Shown here: positions 56,816-64,000 of the stretch, piece after piece
How positions within the stretch are numbered: the first letter of the stretch is position 1
Layout of the letters: every line of letters starts with the position of its first letter
Assembly (NCBI RefSeq): GCF_000600085.1
Contig: NZ_CP006821.1
Location: forward strand, 1,240,001 to 1,304,000
Direction of reading: 5' to 3'
Source: Helicobacter pylori oki112
GTDB taxonomy: Bacteria; Campylobacterota; Campylobacteria; Campylobacterales; Helicobacteraceae
Length of the DNA stretch: 64,000 nucleotides
The notes under the pieces: model-generated
What the model saw: the letters and a program-made list of their open reading frames with translations, nothing else
Told to the model about the DNA's origin: nothing
Databases searched by the model: none
Translations under genes and position numbers: made by a program

Positions 56816-57193
56816 TTACTTGACTTCAACCTTAGCGCCCACTTCTTCAAGTTTCTTCTTGATGGTTTCAGCTTCTTCTTTATTCACGCCCTCTTTAAGC
56901 ACATGAGGGGTTTTTTCGGTAGCGTCTTTAGCTTCTTTCAGGCCAAGTCCGGTAATTTCACGAACCACTTTAATCACCTTGATTTTTTCAGCACCGCTAT
57001 CAGCCAAAATCACATTAAATTCGGTTTTTTCTTCGCTTTCAGCCGCTACACCGCCAGCTACAGCCGCACCCGCCACGACCGTTGGAGTCGCACTCACGCC
57101 AAATTTTTCCTCAAACATTTTAACCAATTCAGAAAGCTCTAAAACGCTCAATGAACCAATATATTCTAACACTTCTTCTTTTGAAATTGCCAT
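56816..57193 (-). CDS. rplL: 50S ribosomal protein L7/L12
   Basis: The stalk protein that recruits translation factors; 125 residues. The N-terminal dimerisation helices begin [20 protein letters not shown]. An Ala/Gly-rich hinge follows ([18 protein letters not shown]), then the factor-binding C-terminal domain with [21 protein letters not shown] place the start at 57193, where AAGGA lies upstream and the length matches the family. The rplJ gene is 45 bp upstream. Confidence 0.97.
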   Translation of the reverse strand: MAISKEEVLEYIGSLSVLELSELVKMFEEKFGVSATPTVVAGAAVAGGVAAESEEKTEFNVILADSGAEKIKVIKVVREITGLGLKEAKDATEKTPHVLKEGVNKEEAETIKKKLEEVGAKVEVK

Positions 57194-57238
57194 AATCCAA
57201 TCCTTCAAATTTTTTTAAATTAAAGCCATCATAGGCTC

Positions 57239-57733
57239 TTAGTTTTCTTCTTTCGCTTTACGCAAATTGTCTAAACCCGTAACAAAATAACGCACCGGAG
57301 CCGTCCAAACAGAAAGCAACATTCCCATAAGCTCTTCTTTGCTTGGGAGTTTTGAAACCGCTTCCACATGAGCTACGCTAACGCTTTCTTTATCAAACAA
57401 GCCCGCTTTCAACACAAAGTGATCTTTATGCTCTTTTTGGAAGTCAAACACGAGTTTAGAGAGAGCGATTTGATCACCGCCCCACAAAAACACATTGGTT
57501 TCTTTCAAATCCAAATCAGAATAGCCGGTCTCTTTCATGGCAATATGAGCAAGAGTATTTTTAATCACTTGCACTTTAATGCCTTGATTGCGAGCCTTAT
57601 TCCTTAAAGCTTCCAACTTTCTCACGCTAAGACCCTTATAATCGCAAATTAAAAGGGCTTTGGCATCTGCAAATTGCGATTTTAAGTTAGCGACTAGCTC
57701 TACTTTATGCTGCCTTTGATGTTGTTTTTGCAT
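57239..57733 (-). CDS. rplJ: 50S ribosomal protein L10
   Basis: The stalk base protein that binds 23S rRNA and L7/L12 dimers, 164 residues. Conserved parts are [23 protein letters not shown] near residue 18 and [14 protein letters not shown]-type sequence near 50. The C-terminal helix is short, about one L7/L12 dimer less than the longest forms. Its 108-bp leader (57734-57841) is a likely site for L10-L7/L12 autogenous control, known in other bacteria. AAGGAGGAAAAG precedes the ATG. Confidence 0.97.
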   Translation of the reverse strand: MQKQHQRQHKVELVANLKSQFADAKALLICDYKGLSVRKLEALRNKARNQGIKVQVIKNTLAHIAMKETGYSDLDLKETNVFLWGGDQIALSKLVFDFQKEHKDHFVLKAGLFDKESVSVAHVEAVSKLPSKEELMGMLLSVWTAPVRYFVTGLDNLRKAKEEN

Positions 57734-57841
57734 CTTTTCCTCCTTTCTAGACTAGACCTCTGCAAGATTATCTTTTTAAAAAAGAAATTTTAAGCTTTTT
57801 AGCTCTTACGATCTTCAGCCTAAGATTAAAAACTCCTAACG

Positions 57842-58546
57842 CTATTTAATATCCATCAATTCTTGTGCGTCCAAACTCACTGAAGGCGACATGGTGAGCG
57901 AAAGAGCGGCGTTTCTAATATACTTGCCTTTCGCGCTACTGGGTTTTAGGCGATTGATCGTTTTAACCAACTCAAGCATGTTTTCTTTGATTTTTTCTTC
58001 AGGAAAACTCGCCTTGCCAATAGGGGCATGAACATTGCCCTTTTTATCCACCCTGAAATTCACTTGACCGCTTTTAGCGTTAGTAACCGCTTTAGCAATA
58101 TCCATCGTAACGGTTCCGGTTTTAGGGTTTGGCATCAAACCCTTAGGGCCTAAAATCCTACCCACTTTACCGACAACCGCCATCATATCAGGTGTTGCAA
58201 TCACCATGTCAAAATCAATGCGACCATTTTTGATTTCTTCAGCCAAATCGTCTCCGCCAACGACATCAGCCCCAGCGTTCTTGGCTTCATCTTGCTTAAT
58301 GTCTTTTGCAAAAACAGCCACCCTCACTTTTTTCCCTGTTCCATGAGGAAGCACCACCGCACCGCGCACCATTTGATCCGCATGCCTTGGATCAACCCCT
58401 AGCCTTAACGCTACTTCCACGGTTTCATCAAATTTGGCTGAAGCGAGGGACTTAACCACCTCTACGCCTTGCTCTACGCCATACGCTTTATCGTTTTGAA
58501 TTTTAGAAAAAAGTTTTTCCAATCTTTTAAATACTTTTTTTGCCAC
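57842..58546 (-). CDS. rplA: 50S ribosomal protein L1
   Basis: The L1 stalk protein, 234 residues. It has [26 protein letters not shown] near residue 97 and the signature [19 protein letters not shown] near 130. It lies 43 bp after rplK, and in other bacteria L1 represses its own L11-L1 operon by binding the mRNA leader. Confidence 0.97.
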   Translation of the reverse strand: MAKKVFKRLEKLFSKIQNDKAYGVEQGVEVVKSLASAKFDETVEVALRLGVDPRHADQMVRGAVVLPHGTGKKVRVAVFAKDIKQDEAKNAGADVVGGDDLAEEIKNGRIDFDMVIATPDMMAVVGKVGRILGPKGLMPNPKTGTVTMDIAKAVTNAKSGQVNFRVDKKGNVHAPIGKASFPEEKIKENMLELVKTINRLKPSSAKGKYIRNAALSLTMSPSVSLDAQELMDIK

Positions 58547-58589
58547 GATTCTAATCCTTAAAAATTTCTTTCAATTCAACAAAACCCAA

Positions 58590-59015
58590 TCAATCCACAA
58601 CTTCTACGCCCATGCTCCTAGCGCTGCCCATAACGATTTTTTTGGCCGCTTCCATGGTGCTTGTGTTTAAATCTTCCATTTTCAATTGTGCGATCTCTTC
58701 CACTTGCTTGTGGGTGAGCTTTGCAATTTTATTTTTGAGCGGGTTGTCAGAACCTTTTTCAACCCCAGAAGCTTTTTTGATCAAATCCGTTACCGGAGGC
58801 TTTTTAGTGATAAAAGTGAAACTCTTATCTTGATAAACCGTGATAATGACCGGGATATTAAAACTCCCCATGTCTTTAGTTCTCTCATTAAAAGCCTTAC
58901 AAAATTCCATGATATTAACCCCTCTTTGACCCAACGCTGGCCCTACGGGAGGTGAAGGGTTTGCCTTACCGGCAGGGATTTGAAGTTTGATTTCTCCGAC
59001 TACTTTTTTAGCCAT
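58590..59015 (-). CDS. rplK: 50S ribosomal protein L11
   Basis: Part of the GTPase-associated centre, 141 residues. It has [32 protein letters not shown] at the start, with the Pro pair that contacts rRNA. The C-terminal rRNA-binding domain starts near residue 72. It lies 16 bp after nusG, so nusG-rplK are likely coupled. Confidence 0.97.
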
Positions 59016-59031
59016 GTTTTCTCCTTAAAAG

Positions 59032-59562
59032 TTATATAATTTTTTCCACTTGCGAATGCAAAATCTCTATTGGAGTGTTCCTACCAAAAATAGAAACATC
59101 GAGCTTGAGCTTGCGGTGTTCCACATCATACTCTTTCACCGTAGCGGTAAAGTTCGCAAAAGGGCCTTCCACCACGCGCACCACTTCGCCTTGCTCAAAA
59201 AAGATTTTGGGCTTGGGGGCCGCTCGGTTATTCATTTTTTCTAAAATATGCCCAATATCCGCTTCACTCAATGGGGTTGGCTTTTTGTTTTCTCCAATAA
59301 AACGACTCACTCTTGGCAAAGATTGTATCTTGTGCCACAAAACCGTGTCTAAATCTACCTTAATAAAAACATATCCAGGATAAAGGCTTCGCTCCGTTAC
59401 TTTCGTCTTGCTTTTTTTAGAAACCTCTATAATATCTTCAGTAGGCACAATGATCTCTTGTATCCTATCTCTTATATTATGATCGTTCGCTAGATTCTCA
59501 ATCGCTTTCTTAACGGACTGCTCGCTCCCTGAATAAGTTTGTATGGCATACCAATCCATCAT
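59032..59562 (-). CDS. nusG: Transcription elongation factor NusG
   Basis: Binds RNA polymerase and links it to ribosomes and Rho; 176 residues. The NGN domain begins DWYAIQTYSGSEQSVKKAIE and includes LYPGYVFIKVDLD near 81. The KOW domain has FEQGEVVRVVEGPFANFT near 122. It lies 26 bp after secE, the usual secE-nusG order. Confidence 0.97.
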   Translation of the reverse strand: MMDWYAIQTYSGSEQSVKKAIENLANDHNIRDRIQEIIVPTEDIIEVSKKSKTKVTERSLYPGYVFIKVDLDTVLWHKIQSLPRVSRFIGENKKPTPLSEADIGHILEKMNNRAAPKPKIFFEQGEVVRVVEGPFANFTATVKEYDVEHRKLKLDVSIFGRNTPIEILHSQVEKII

Positions 59563-59588
59563 TATTCTCCTTATTTAAAGCCACCAAC

Positions 59589-59768
59589 CTATAGAACACT
59601 AGAGACAAAAGCCCCTAGAGAAAAATCCAACAAAGCTAAAAACAGCGTGATAGCACTCACCACCACCAAAACAGAAATAAGTGCGTTGCGTATCTGCTCT
59701 TTAATAGGAAATATCACTTTAGAAAGCTCTTCTCTAGCTAATTTGTATTGCATGAGCCATTTATCCAT
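59589..59768 (-). CDS. secE: Preprotein translocase subunit SecE
   Basis: The small essential subunit of the SecYEG channel in the inner membrane. It has 59 residues, too short for many gene finders. An amphipathic N-terminal stretch (LAREELSKVIFPIKEQIRNA) contains the SecE pattern E(L)xKVxxPxxxE. A single membrane helix from about residue 31 to 55 follows. The start is ATG at 59768. It lies between tRNA-Trp and nusG, as in most bacteria. Confidence 0.94.
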   Translation of the reverse strand: MDKWLMQYKLAREELSKVIFPIKEQIRNALISVLVVVSAITLFLALLDFSLGAFVSSVL

Positions 59769-59913
59769 AGTTTCTTTTCGCCCTCACTTAAACTTAATAT
59801 ATTTATACATTAAAATAATTTTCAATTTTATCCAAAATAGCTTAAACTAAAATTAAAAAATTTAAAAACAATCCAATTGAAACACAAATTTGATAGAATA
59901 AATCAGTAGATGG

Positions 59914-59986
59914 CAGGCCAGGAGGGACTCGAACCCCCAACAACCGGTTTTGGAGACCGACGCTCTACCATTGGAGCTACTGACCT
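59914..59986 (-). tRNA. tRNA-Trp (CCA)
   Basis: A 73-nt cloverleaf beginning AGGTCAGTAGCTCC, anticodon loop CTCCAAA, T-loop GGTTCGAGTCC, discriminator G and encoded CCA at 59911-59913. It lies between rpmG and secE, the common bacterial place for this gene. Confidence 0.96.
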
Positions 59987-60025
59987 AACCTCCCCTCCTT
60001 TTAAATCACAACACCAAAGAAAGAG

Positions 60026-60184
60026 TTAGCTCTTCAATTTGATTTCTTTATGAAGAGTGTGCTTATTTTCCCTTGGGCAGAACTTCTTAAGCTCCAGTTT
60101 TTCAGTGTTAGTTTTAGCGTTCTTGGTTGTGCTGTAATTGATGTCTTCACAATCAGAACACTTCAACCCTATTTTAACTTTCAT
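60026..60184 (-). CDS. rpmG: 50S ribosomal protein L33
   Basis: A 52-residue large-subunit protein beginning [20 protein letters not shown]. It has the first zinc Cys pair (CSDC at 9-12), but the second is CPRE rather than CPxC, so only three of the usual four Cys are present. The TLHKE end is typical. It lies between tuf and tRNA-Trp in the tufB-type operon. The start is ATG at 60184. Confidence 0.94.
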   Translation of the reverse strand: MKVKIGLKCSDCEDINYSTTKNAKTNTEKLELKKFCPRENKHTLHKEIKLKS

Positions 60185-60217
60185 AATGACCCTTTATGGT
60201 AACTCTTTTTGCTAATA

Positions 60218-61417
60218 TTATTCAATAATATTGCTCACAACACCAGCACCAACGGTCCTACCGCCTTCACGAATCGCAAATTTAGTTCCCAACTCTAACG
60301 CAACAGGGCTAATCAACTCTACAGTGATTTTAACATTATCGCCAGGCATAACCATTTCTACGCCTTCAGGAAGGGTGATAGAGCCAGTCACATCAGTCGT
60401 GCGCACATAGAACTGTGGGCGATAGTTGGTGAAGAATGGAGTGTGTCTCCCGCCTTCTTCTTTAGAAAGGACATAAATTTCTCCCTCAAATTTCTTGTGC
60501 GGAGTGATAGAACCTGGTTTGCATAGAACCATACCGCGCTCTACTTCTTCTTTTTTAGTTCCTCTCAAAAGCACGCCCACATTATCGCCGGCTTCACCTT
60601 TTTCTAACTCTTTTCTAAACATTTCCACACCGGTTACAGTCGTTTTTTGTGTAGCTCTGATACCAACGATTTCCACTTCATCGCCTACTTTCACCACACC
60701 TCTTTCAATCCTACCTGTAACTACAGTCCCTCTACCCGCAATAGAGAACACATCTTCAACCGGCATCAAGAAAGTTTTTTCAGTGTCTCTTTCTGGAGTA
60801 GGGATATAAGCATCCACTTCAGCCATGAGTTTAAGCACTTTTTCGCCCCATTCACCCACATTGCCTGCTTTCGCTTCTTCTAACGCTTTCAGTGCTGAAC
60901 CCGCTACGATAGGAGTGTCATCGCCAGGGAATTCATACGCGCTCAACAACTCGCGTACTTCCATTTCTACCAACTCTAACAATTCTTGGTCATCTACCAT
61001 GTCTTGTTTGTTTAAGAAAACAACGATGTGAGGCACGCCTACTTGACGAGACAATAAGATATGCTCTCTGGTTTGAGGCATAGGGCCATCAGCTGCAGAA
61101 ACAACCAAAATCGCTCCGTCCATTTGTGCCGCACCGGTGATCATGTTTTTTACATAGTCAGCGTGTCCTGGGCAATCCACATGCGCATAGTGTCTGTTTT
61201 CAGTCTCATATTCAATGTGAGAAGTAGCGATAGTGATCCCTCTTTCTTTTTCTTCAGGGGCGTTATCAATATTATCATAGTCTTTCATTTCTGCAAGACC
61301 TTTCAAAGAAAGCACCGCTGAAATCGCTGCACTCAAAGTCGTTTTACCATGGTCTACATGCCCAATGGTTCCAATATTAACATGTGGCTTAGTTCTGTTA
61401 AACTTTTCTTTTGCCAT
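60218..61417 (-). CDS. tuf: Elongation factor Tu
   Basis: Delivers aminoacyl-tRNA to the ribosome; 399 residues. [13 protein letters not shown] is near residue 19, [22 protein letters not shown] near 81, NKQD near 136 and SALKAL near 174. It lies after the tRNA-Thr-Tyr-Gly-Thr cluster and before rpmG. AAGGAG precedes ATG 61417, and an additional -10 box (TATAAT on minus, 61455-61460) may provide an extra promoter. Confidence 0.98.
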   Translation of the reverse strand: MAKEKFNRTKPHVNIGTIGHVDHGKTTLSAAISAVLSLKGLAEMKDYDNIDNAPEEKERGITIATSHIEYETENRHYAHVDCPGHADYVKNMITGAAQMDGAILVVSAADGPMPQTREHILLSRQVGVPHIVVFLNKQDMVDDQELLELVEMEVRELLSAYEFPGDDTPIVAGSALKALEEAKAGNVGEWGEKVLKLMAEVDAYIPTPERDTEKTFLMPVEDVFSIAGRGTVVTGRIERGVVKVGDEVEIVGIRATQKTTVTGVEMFRKELEKGEAGDNVGVLLRGTKKEEVERGMVLCKPGSITPHKKFEGEIYVLSKEEGGRHTPFFTNYRPQFYVRTTDVTGSITLPEGVEMVMPGDNVKITVELISPVALELGTKFAIREGGRTVGAGVVSNIIE

Positions 61418-61454
61418 TTGTATTTCTCCTTAATTTTTTGAAATGGATTTTAGA

Positions 61455-61460
61455 ATTATA
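61455..61460 (-). promoter_or_regulatory. Candidate -10 for tuf
   Basis: TATAAT on the minus strand, about 38 bp before the tuf ATG and after tRNA-Thr(GGT), allowing tuf transcription apart from the tRNA cluster. Confidence 0.55.
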
Positions 61461-61546
61461 CTAAACAAAATCCTAAGTATTCCTAAATGCTACCACAAAA
61501 TTTAAGACATTTTTGTCTTATCGCCATTCAAGAGATTATAAACTGG

Positions 61547-61618
61547 AGCCTATAAGCGGAATTGAACCGCCGACCTCTTCCTTACCAAGGAAGTGCTCTG
61601 CCTCTGAGCTATATAGGC
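61547..61618 (-). tRNA. tRNA-Thr (GGT)
   Basis: A 72-nt cloverleaf beginning GCCTATATAGCTCAG, anticodon GGT in loop TTGGTAA, T-loop GGTTCAATTCC, discriminator T and encoded CCA (61544-61546). Confidence 0.95.
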
Positions 61619-61651
61619 GTCTCAAAAACTAAAATGTTATCCTAAAAATGG

Positions 61652-61725
61652 AGCGGGAAACGGGACTCGAACCCGCGACCCTCAGCTTGGAAGGCTGATG
61701 CTCTAGCCAACTGAGCTATTCCCGC
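61652..61725 (-). tRNA. tRNA-Gly (TCC)
   Basis: A 74-nt cloverleaf beginning GCGGGAATAGCTCAG, anticodon TCC in loop CTTCCAA, T-loop GGTTCGAGTCC, discriminator T and encoded CCA. Confidence 0.95.
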
Positions 61726-61744
61726 ATCTAAAAAAACAAAATGG

Positions 61745-61826
<82 letters not shown>

Positions 61827-61856
61827 AAAAACTTTGCAAAATAACATTTTAACTGG

Positions 61857-61929
61857 AGCTGGCTAAGGGACTTGAACCCCCGACCTGCTGCTTACAAGGC
61901 AGCTGCTCTACCAACTGAGCTAAGCCAGC
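61857..61929 (-). tRNA. tRNA-Thr (TGT)
   Basis: A 73-nt cloverleaf beginning GCTGGCTTAGCTCAG, anticodon TGT in loop CTTGTAA, T-loop GGTTCAAGTCC, discriminator T and encoded CCA. First tRNA of the cluster. Confidence 0.95.
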
Positions 61930-61953
61930 AACTAAAATAATCAAAGACTTGGG

Positions 61954-61983
61954 ATTATAGCAGTTTTATACTTGACTTGTCAA
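61954..61983 (-). promoter_or_regulatory. Strong promoter of the tRNA-tuf operon
   Basis: On the minus strand a perfect TTGACA (61978-61983) and a perfect extended -10 TGCTATAAT (TATAAT 61954-61959) are separated by 18 bp. Transcription should start near 61947, in a C-rich discriminator (CCCAAG). The perfect -35 is unusual for H. pylori promoters. Confidence 0.85.
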
Positions 61984-62041
61984 GAAATGATGACAGAAAG
62001 CTAAATTATTCGTATGGCACAGAGCATGGTTAAAATTTAGC

Positions 62042-62047
62042 TATAAT
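62042..62047 (+). promoter_or_regulatory. -10 element for wzk
   Basis: TATAAT about 68 bp before the wzk ATG, in the spacer divergent from the tRNA cluster. Confidence 0.5.
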
Positions 62048-62114
62048 CTAGCTCAATTTGGCTTAACACAGCTCAAACTTATTACATATAAAAGAATTTA
62101 TGGACACTTAAATT

Positions 62115-63851
62115 ATGGCGAAAAAAAAACATAAAATTTCTACTTTAAAATACTTTTTACGCTCTTTAAAGCAAATCTATATGCTCATCACTTTCAAGGA
62201 AAAAATGGTTTTTTTCCTGCTTGTGCTGATGGCGGTTTTTTCTTCTTTTGTGGAAGTGATGTCTCTAACCCTCCTAATGCCTTTTATCACTCTCGCTTCC
62301 GATCCCAGCAGGGCTTTAGACGATAAAGACTGGAAAATGGTCTATGATTTTTTCCATTTTTCATCTCCCGTTCGCCTTATGTATTTCTTTAGTTTTTGCT
62401 TGGTGGGGATTTATTTGTTCAGGATGTTTTATGGGGTGTCTTTCACTTATTTGAAAGGGCGTTTTTCCAATAAAAAAGCTTATCAAATCAAGCAACAACT
62501 TTTTTTACAGCACATTAAAAGCAACTACCTCTCCCACCTTAACCACAACTTGGATTCTTTAAGAGATATTATCAACAATAAAGCAGAAGGCATGTTTGCA
62601 AGTTTTAACGCTTTTTTGAATTTACTCACTGAATTAACCGTGATCGTTTTTTTCTATTCCACGCTATTAATCACAAACTGGAAGATAACGCTTGTATTCA
62701 CTCTAATCATCTCCATACAAATTTTTATTATCACTAAAAAAATCACCGTTCTTATTCAAAAAAAGGGCGAGATAGCGGCAAAATCTAGGGCGCAAACGCT
62801 TAAAGTTTTTTCAAAATTTTTCAGCAATTTCAAAATCACTAAACTCAAAGACAACCACGAAGAAGCCCACAAGCTTTTTGGAGAAAATAACCGTAAAGCC
62901 CATGACACCGAGATTATTTATTCTACTCTGCAAGTAGTCCCCAGGTATTCATTAGAAACGGTGGGTTTTAGTTTGTTGATTTTAGCGGTCGCTTACATTT
63001 TATTCAAATACGGCGAAGCTAAAATGGTGCTTCCTACCATTTCTATGTATGCTCTAGCGCTTTATCGCACGCTCCCTTCTGTTACTGGCGTTTTGAATCA
63101 ATACAATGAAATCGCTTACAACCAGCTTGCGACCAACATTGTTTTTAAAAGCCTTTCTAAAACCATCGTTGAAGAGGATTTAGTCCCTTTAGACTTTAAT
63201 GAAAAAATCACTCTTCAAAACATTTCATTCGCTTATAAGTCAAAACACCCGGTTTTGAAAGATTTTAACCTCACCATTCAAAAAGGTCAAAAAGTCGCTC
63301 TCATAGGCCATAGCGGGTGCGGAAAATCCACGCTGGCGGATATTATTATGGGGCTTACTTACCCTAAAAGTGGGGAAATTTTTATTGATAACACCCTTTT
63401 AACCAACGAAAACAGGCGCTCATGGCGTAAAAAAATAGGCTATATCCCCCAAAATATTTACCTTTTTGATGGCACTGTGGGGGATAATATCGCTTTTGGG
63501 AGCGCCATAGATGAAAAACGCTTGATTAAGGTGTGCAAAATGGCTCATATTTATGATTTTTTATGCGAGCATGAGGGCCTTAAAACCCAAGTGGGCGAAG
63601 GGGGTGCTAATCTTAGCGGCGGTCAAAAACAGCGCATAGGCATCGCAAGAGCCTTATACGATAACCCTGAAATTTTGGTTTTAGATGAAGCCACTTCAGC
63701 CCTAGACAATGAAACCGAGAGTAAAATCATGGATGAAATCTATCAAATCGCTAAAAATAAAACCCTAATCGTTATCGCCCACCGCTTAAGCACGATTGAA
63801 CGCTGTGAAGTCATCATTGACATGAGCCAGCACAAAGACAAGCTTGGCTAA
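62115..63851 (+). CDS. wzk: Wzk LPS O-antigen flippase (ABC transporter)
   Basis: A 578-residue half-transporter with an N-terminal membrane domain (six helices, about residues 30-330) and a C-terminal ATPase. Walker A is LIGHSGCGKSTLADII near 397, signature LSGGQKQRIGIARAL near 497, Walker B ILVLDEATSALD near 520, and switch His in IVIAHRLSTIE. From memory this is HP1206 Wzk, the flippase that moves lipid-linked O-antigen across the inner membrane and is related to the N-glycosylation flippase PglK of Campylobacter. It can be mistaken for MsbA. Confidence 0.9.
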   Translation: MAKKKHKISTLKYFLRSLKQIYMLITFKEKMVFFLLVLMAVFSSFVEVMSLTLLMPFITLASDPSRALDDKDWKMVYDFFHFSSPVRLMYFFSFCLVGIYLFRMFYGVSFTYLKGRFSNKKAYQIKQQLFLQHIKSNYLSHLNHNLDSLRDIINNKAEGMFASFNAFLNLLTELTVIVFFYSTLLITNWKITLVFTLIISIQIFIITKKITVLIQKKGEIAAKSRAQTLKVFSKFFSNFKITKLKDNHEEAHKLFGENNRKAHDTEIIYSTLQVVPRYSLETVGFSLLILAVAYILFKYGEAKMVLPTISMYALALYRTLPSVTGVLNQYNEIAYNQLATNIVFKSLSKTIVEEDLVPLDFNEKITLQNISFAYKSKHPVLKDFNLTIQKGQKVALIGHSGCGKSTLADIIMGLTYPKSGEIFIDNTLLTNENRRSWRKKIGYIPQNIYLFDGTVGDNIAFGSAIDEKRLIKVCKMAHIYDFLCEHEGLKTQVGEGGANLSGGQKQRIGIARALYDNPEILVLDEATSALDNETESKIMDEIYQIAKNKTLIVIAHRLSTIERCEVIIDMSQHKDKLG

Positions 63852-63861
63852 TCAAGTAGCT

Positions 63862-64000
63862 TCACTCTTTCATGAAATTTTGCAAATCAAACCCCTTAAA
63901 GCTCTCCAAATACTTCCCTTGATAGCCATTTTGACCCACTAAATTTTTCAAAACCTTGCTGTTGTAACCCAAAAACGCCACTTCATTAGCCTTAGCGCTT
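63862..64000 (-). CDS. Hypothetical protein, C-terminal end only
   Basis: A minus-strand frame open from the window end to a stop (TCA on plus, 63862-63864), reading AFLGYNSKVLKNLVGQNGYQ and ending FDLQNFMKE. It converges with wzk, whose stop is 10 bp away. Only 45 residues are present and I do not recognise the family (HP1207 by position). Confidence 0.7.
   Translation of the reverse strand, partial: SAKANEVAFLGYNSKVLKNLVGQNGYQGKYLESFKGFDLQNFMKE

Overview
This window is chromosomal DNA from Helicobacter pylori. The evidence is the single fused rpoB-rpoC gene, several Hop/Hof outer-membrane proteins including HopQ, flavodoxin with its FqrB-type reductase, an alpha-carbonic anhydrase with an export signal, the glucose/galactose permease GluP and an AapA/IsoA type I toxin-antitoxin locus. 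Gene order matches, from memory, the HP1155 to HP1207 stretch of strain 26695, with one apparent difference: the aldo-keto reductase gene I expect next to fusA is missing.

Layout. 1-7.4 kb: 3' end of murG, tandem outer-membrane genes hopI and hopL, then proC. 7.4-13.7 kb: a Fic-domain gene, ybeY, fldA, a DedA-like gene, ccoS, fqrB, an MFS exporter and pgi. 14-18 kb: hofH with a tandem hairpin repeat at its 3' end, and cstA. 18-21.7 kb: a four-gene amino-acid ABC importer, then a small exported protein. 21.9-30.7 kb: gluP, a purine-base permease, a decayed aapA copy, hopQ, an intact aapA/isoA locus, and the nucleoside salvage genes deoD, deoB and nupC. 30.7-37 kb: a CAT-anticodon tRNA, MFS, ttcA, a CPA2 antiporter, MATE and another MFS exporter. 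37.2-43.8 kb: carbonic anhydrase, a large orphan gene, asd, hisS and waaF. 43.9-44.8 kb: a 54-bp repeat gene, an inverted scrap of waaF and a gene-poor gap. 44.8-61.9 kb: the minus-strand translation/transcription block, read as tRNA-Thr, Tyr, Gly, Thr, tuf, rpmG, tRNA-Trp, secE, nusG, rplK, rplA, rplJ, rplL, rpoBC, rpsL, rpsG, fusA. 62-64 kb: wzk and the end of a further gene.

The strongest unexplained object is the 606-residue orphan gene at 38278-40098. From 38034 to 40306, about 2.3 kb, I find no CATG, GATC or GCGC, although these sites are dense in the flanking genes. Within the gene I also find no GGCC, CCGG, TCGA, ACGT, GTAC, CGCG or GANTC. This is what DNA that evolved to escape H. 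pylori restriction enzymes, such as phage or plasmid DNA, would look like. The gene has a candidate promoter with a perfect inverted repeat at the expected start of transcription, and sits beside a truncated reading-frame remnant.

Other items of note: a broken second aapA locus that keeps the antitoxin promoter and hairpin and forms a direct repeat with the intact locus around hopQ; an inverted duplicate of the waaF 3' end; and a likely mis-annotation of the GlnH-type binding protein, which resembles the cysteine-binding CjaA protein of Campylobacter.
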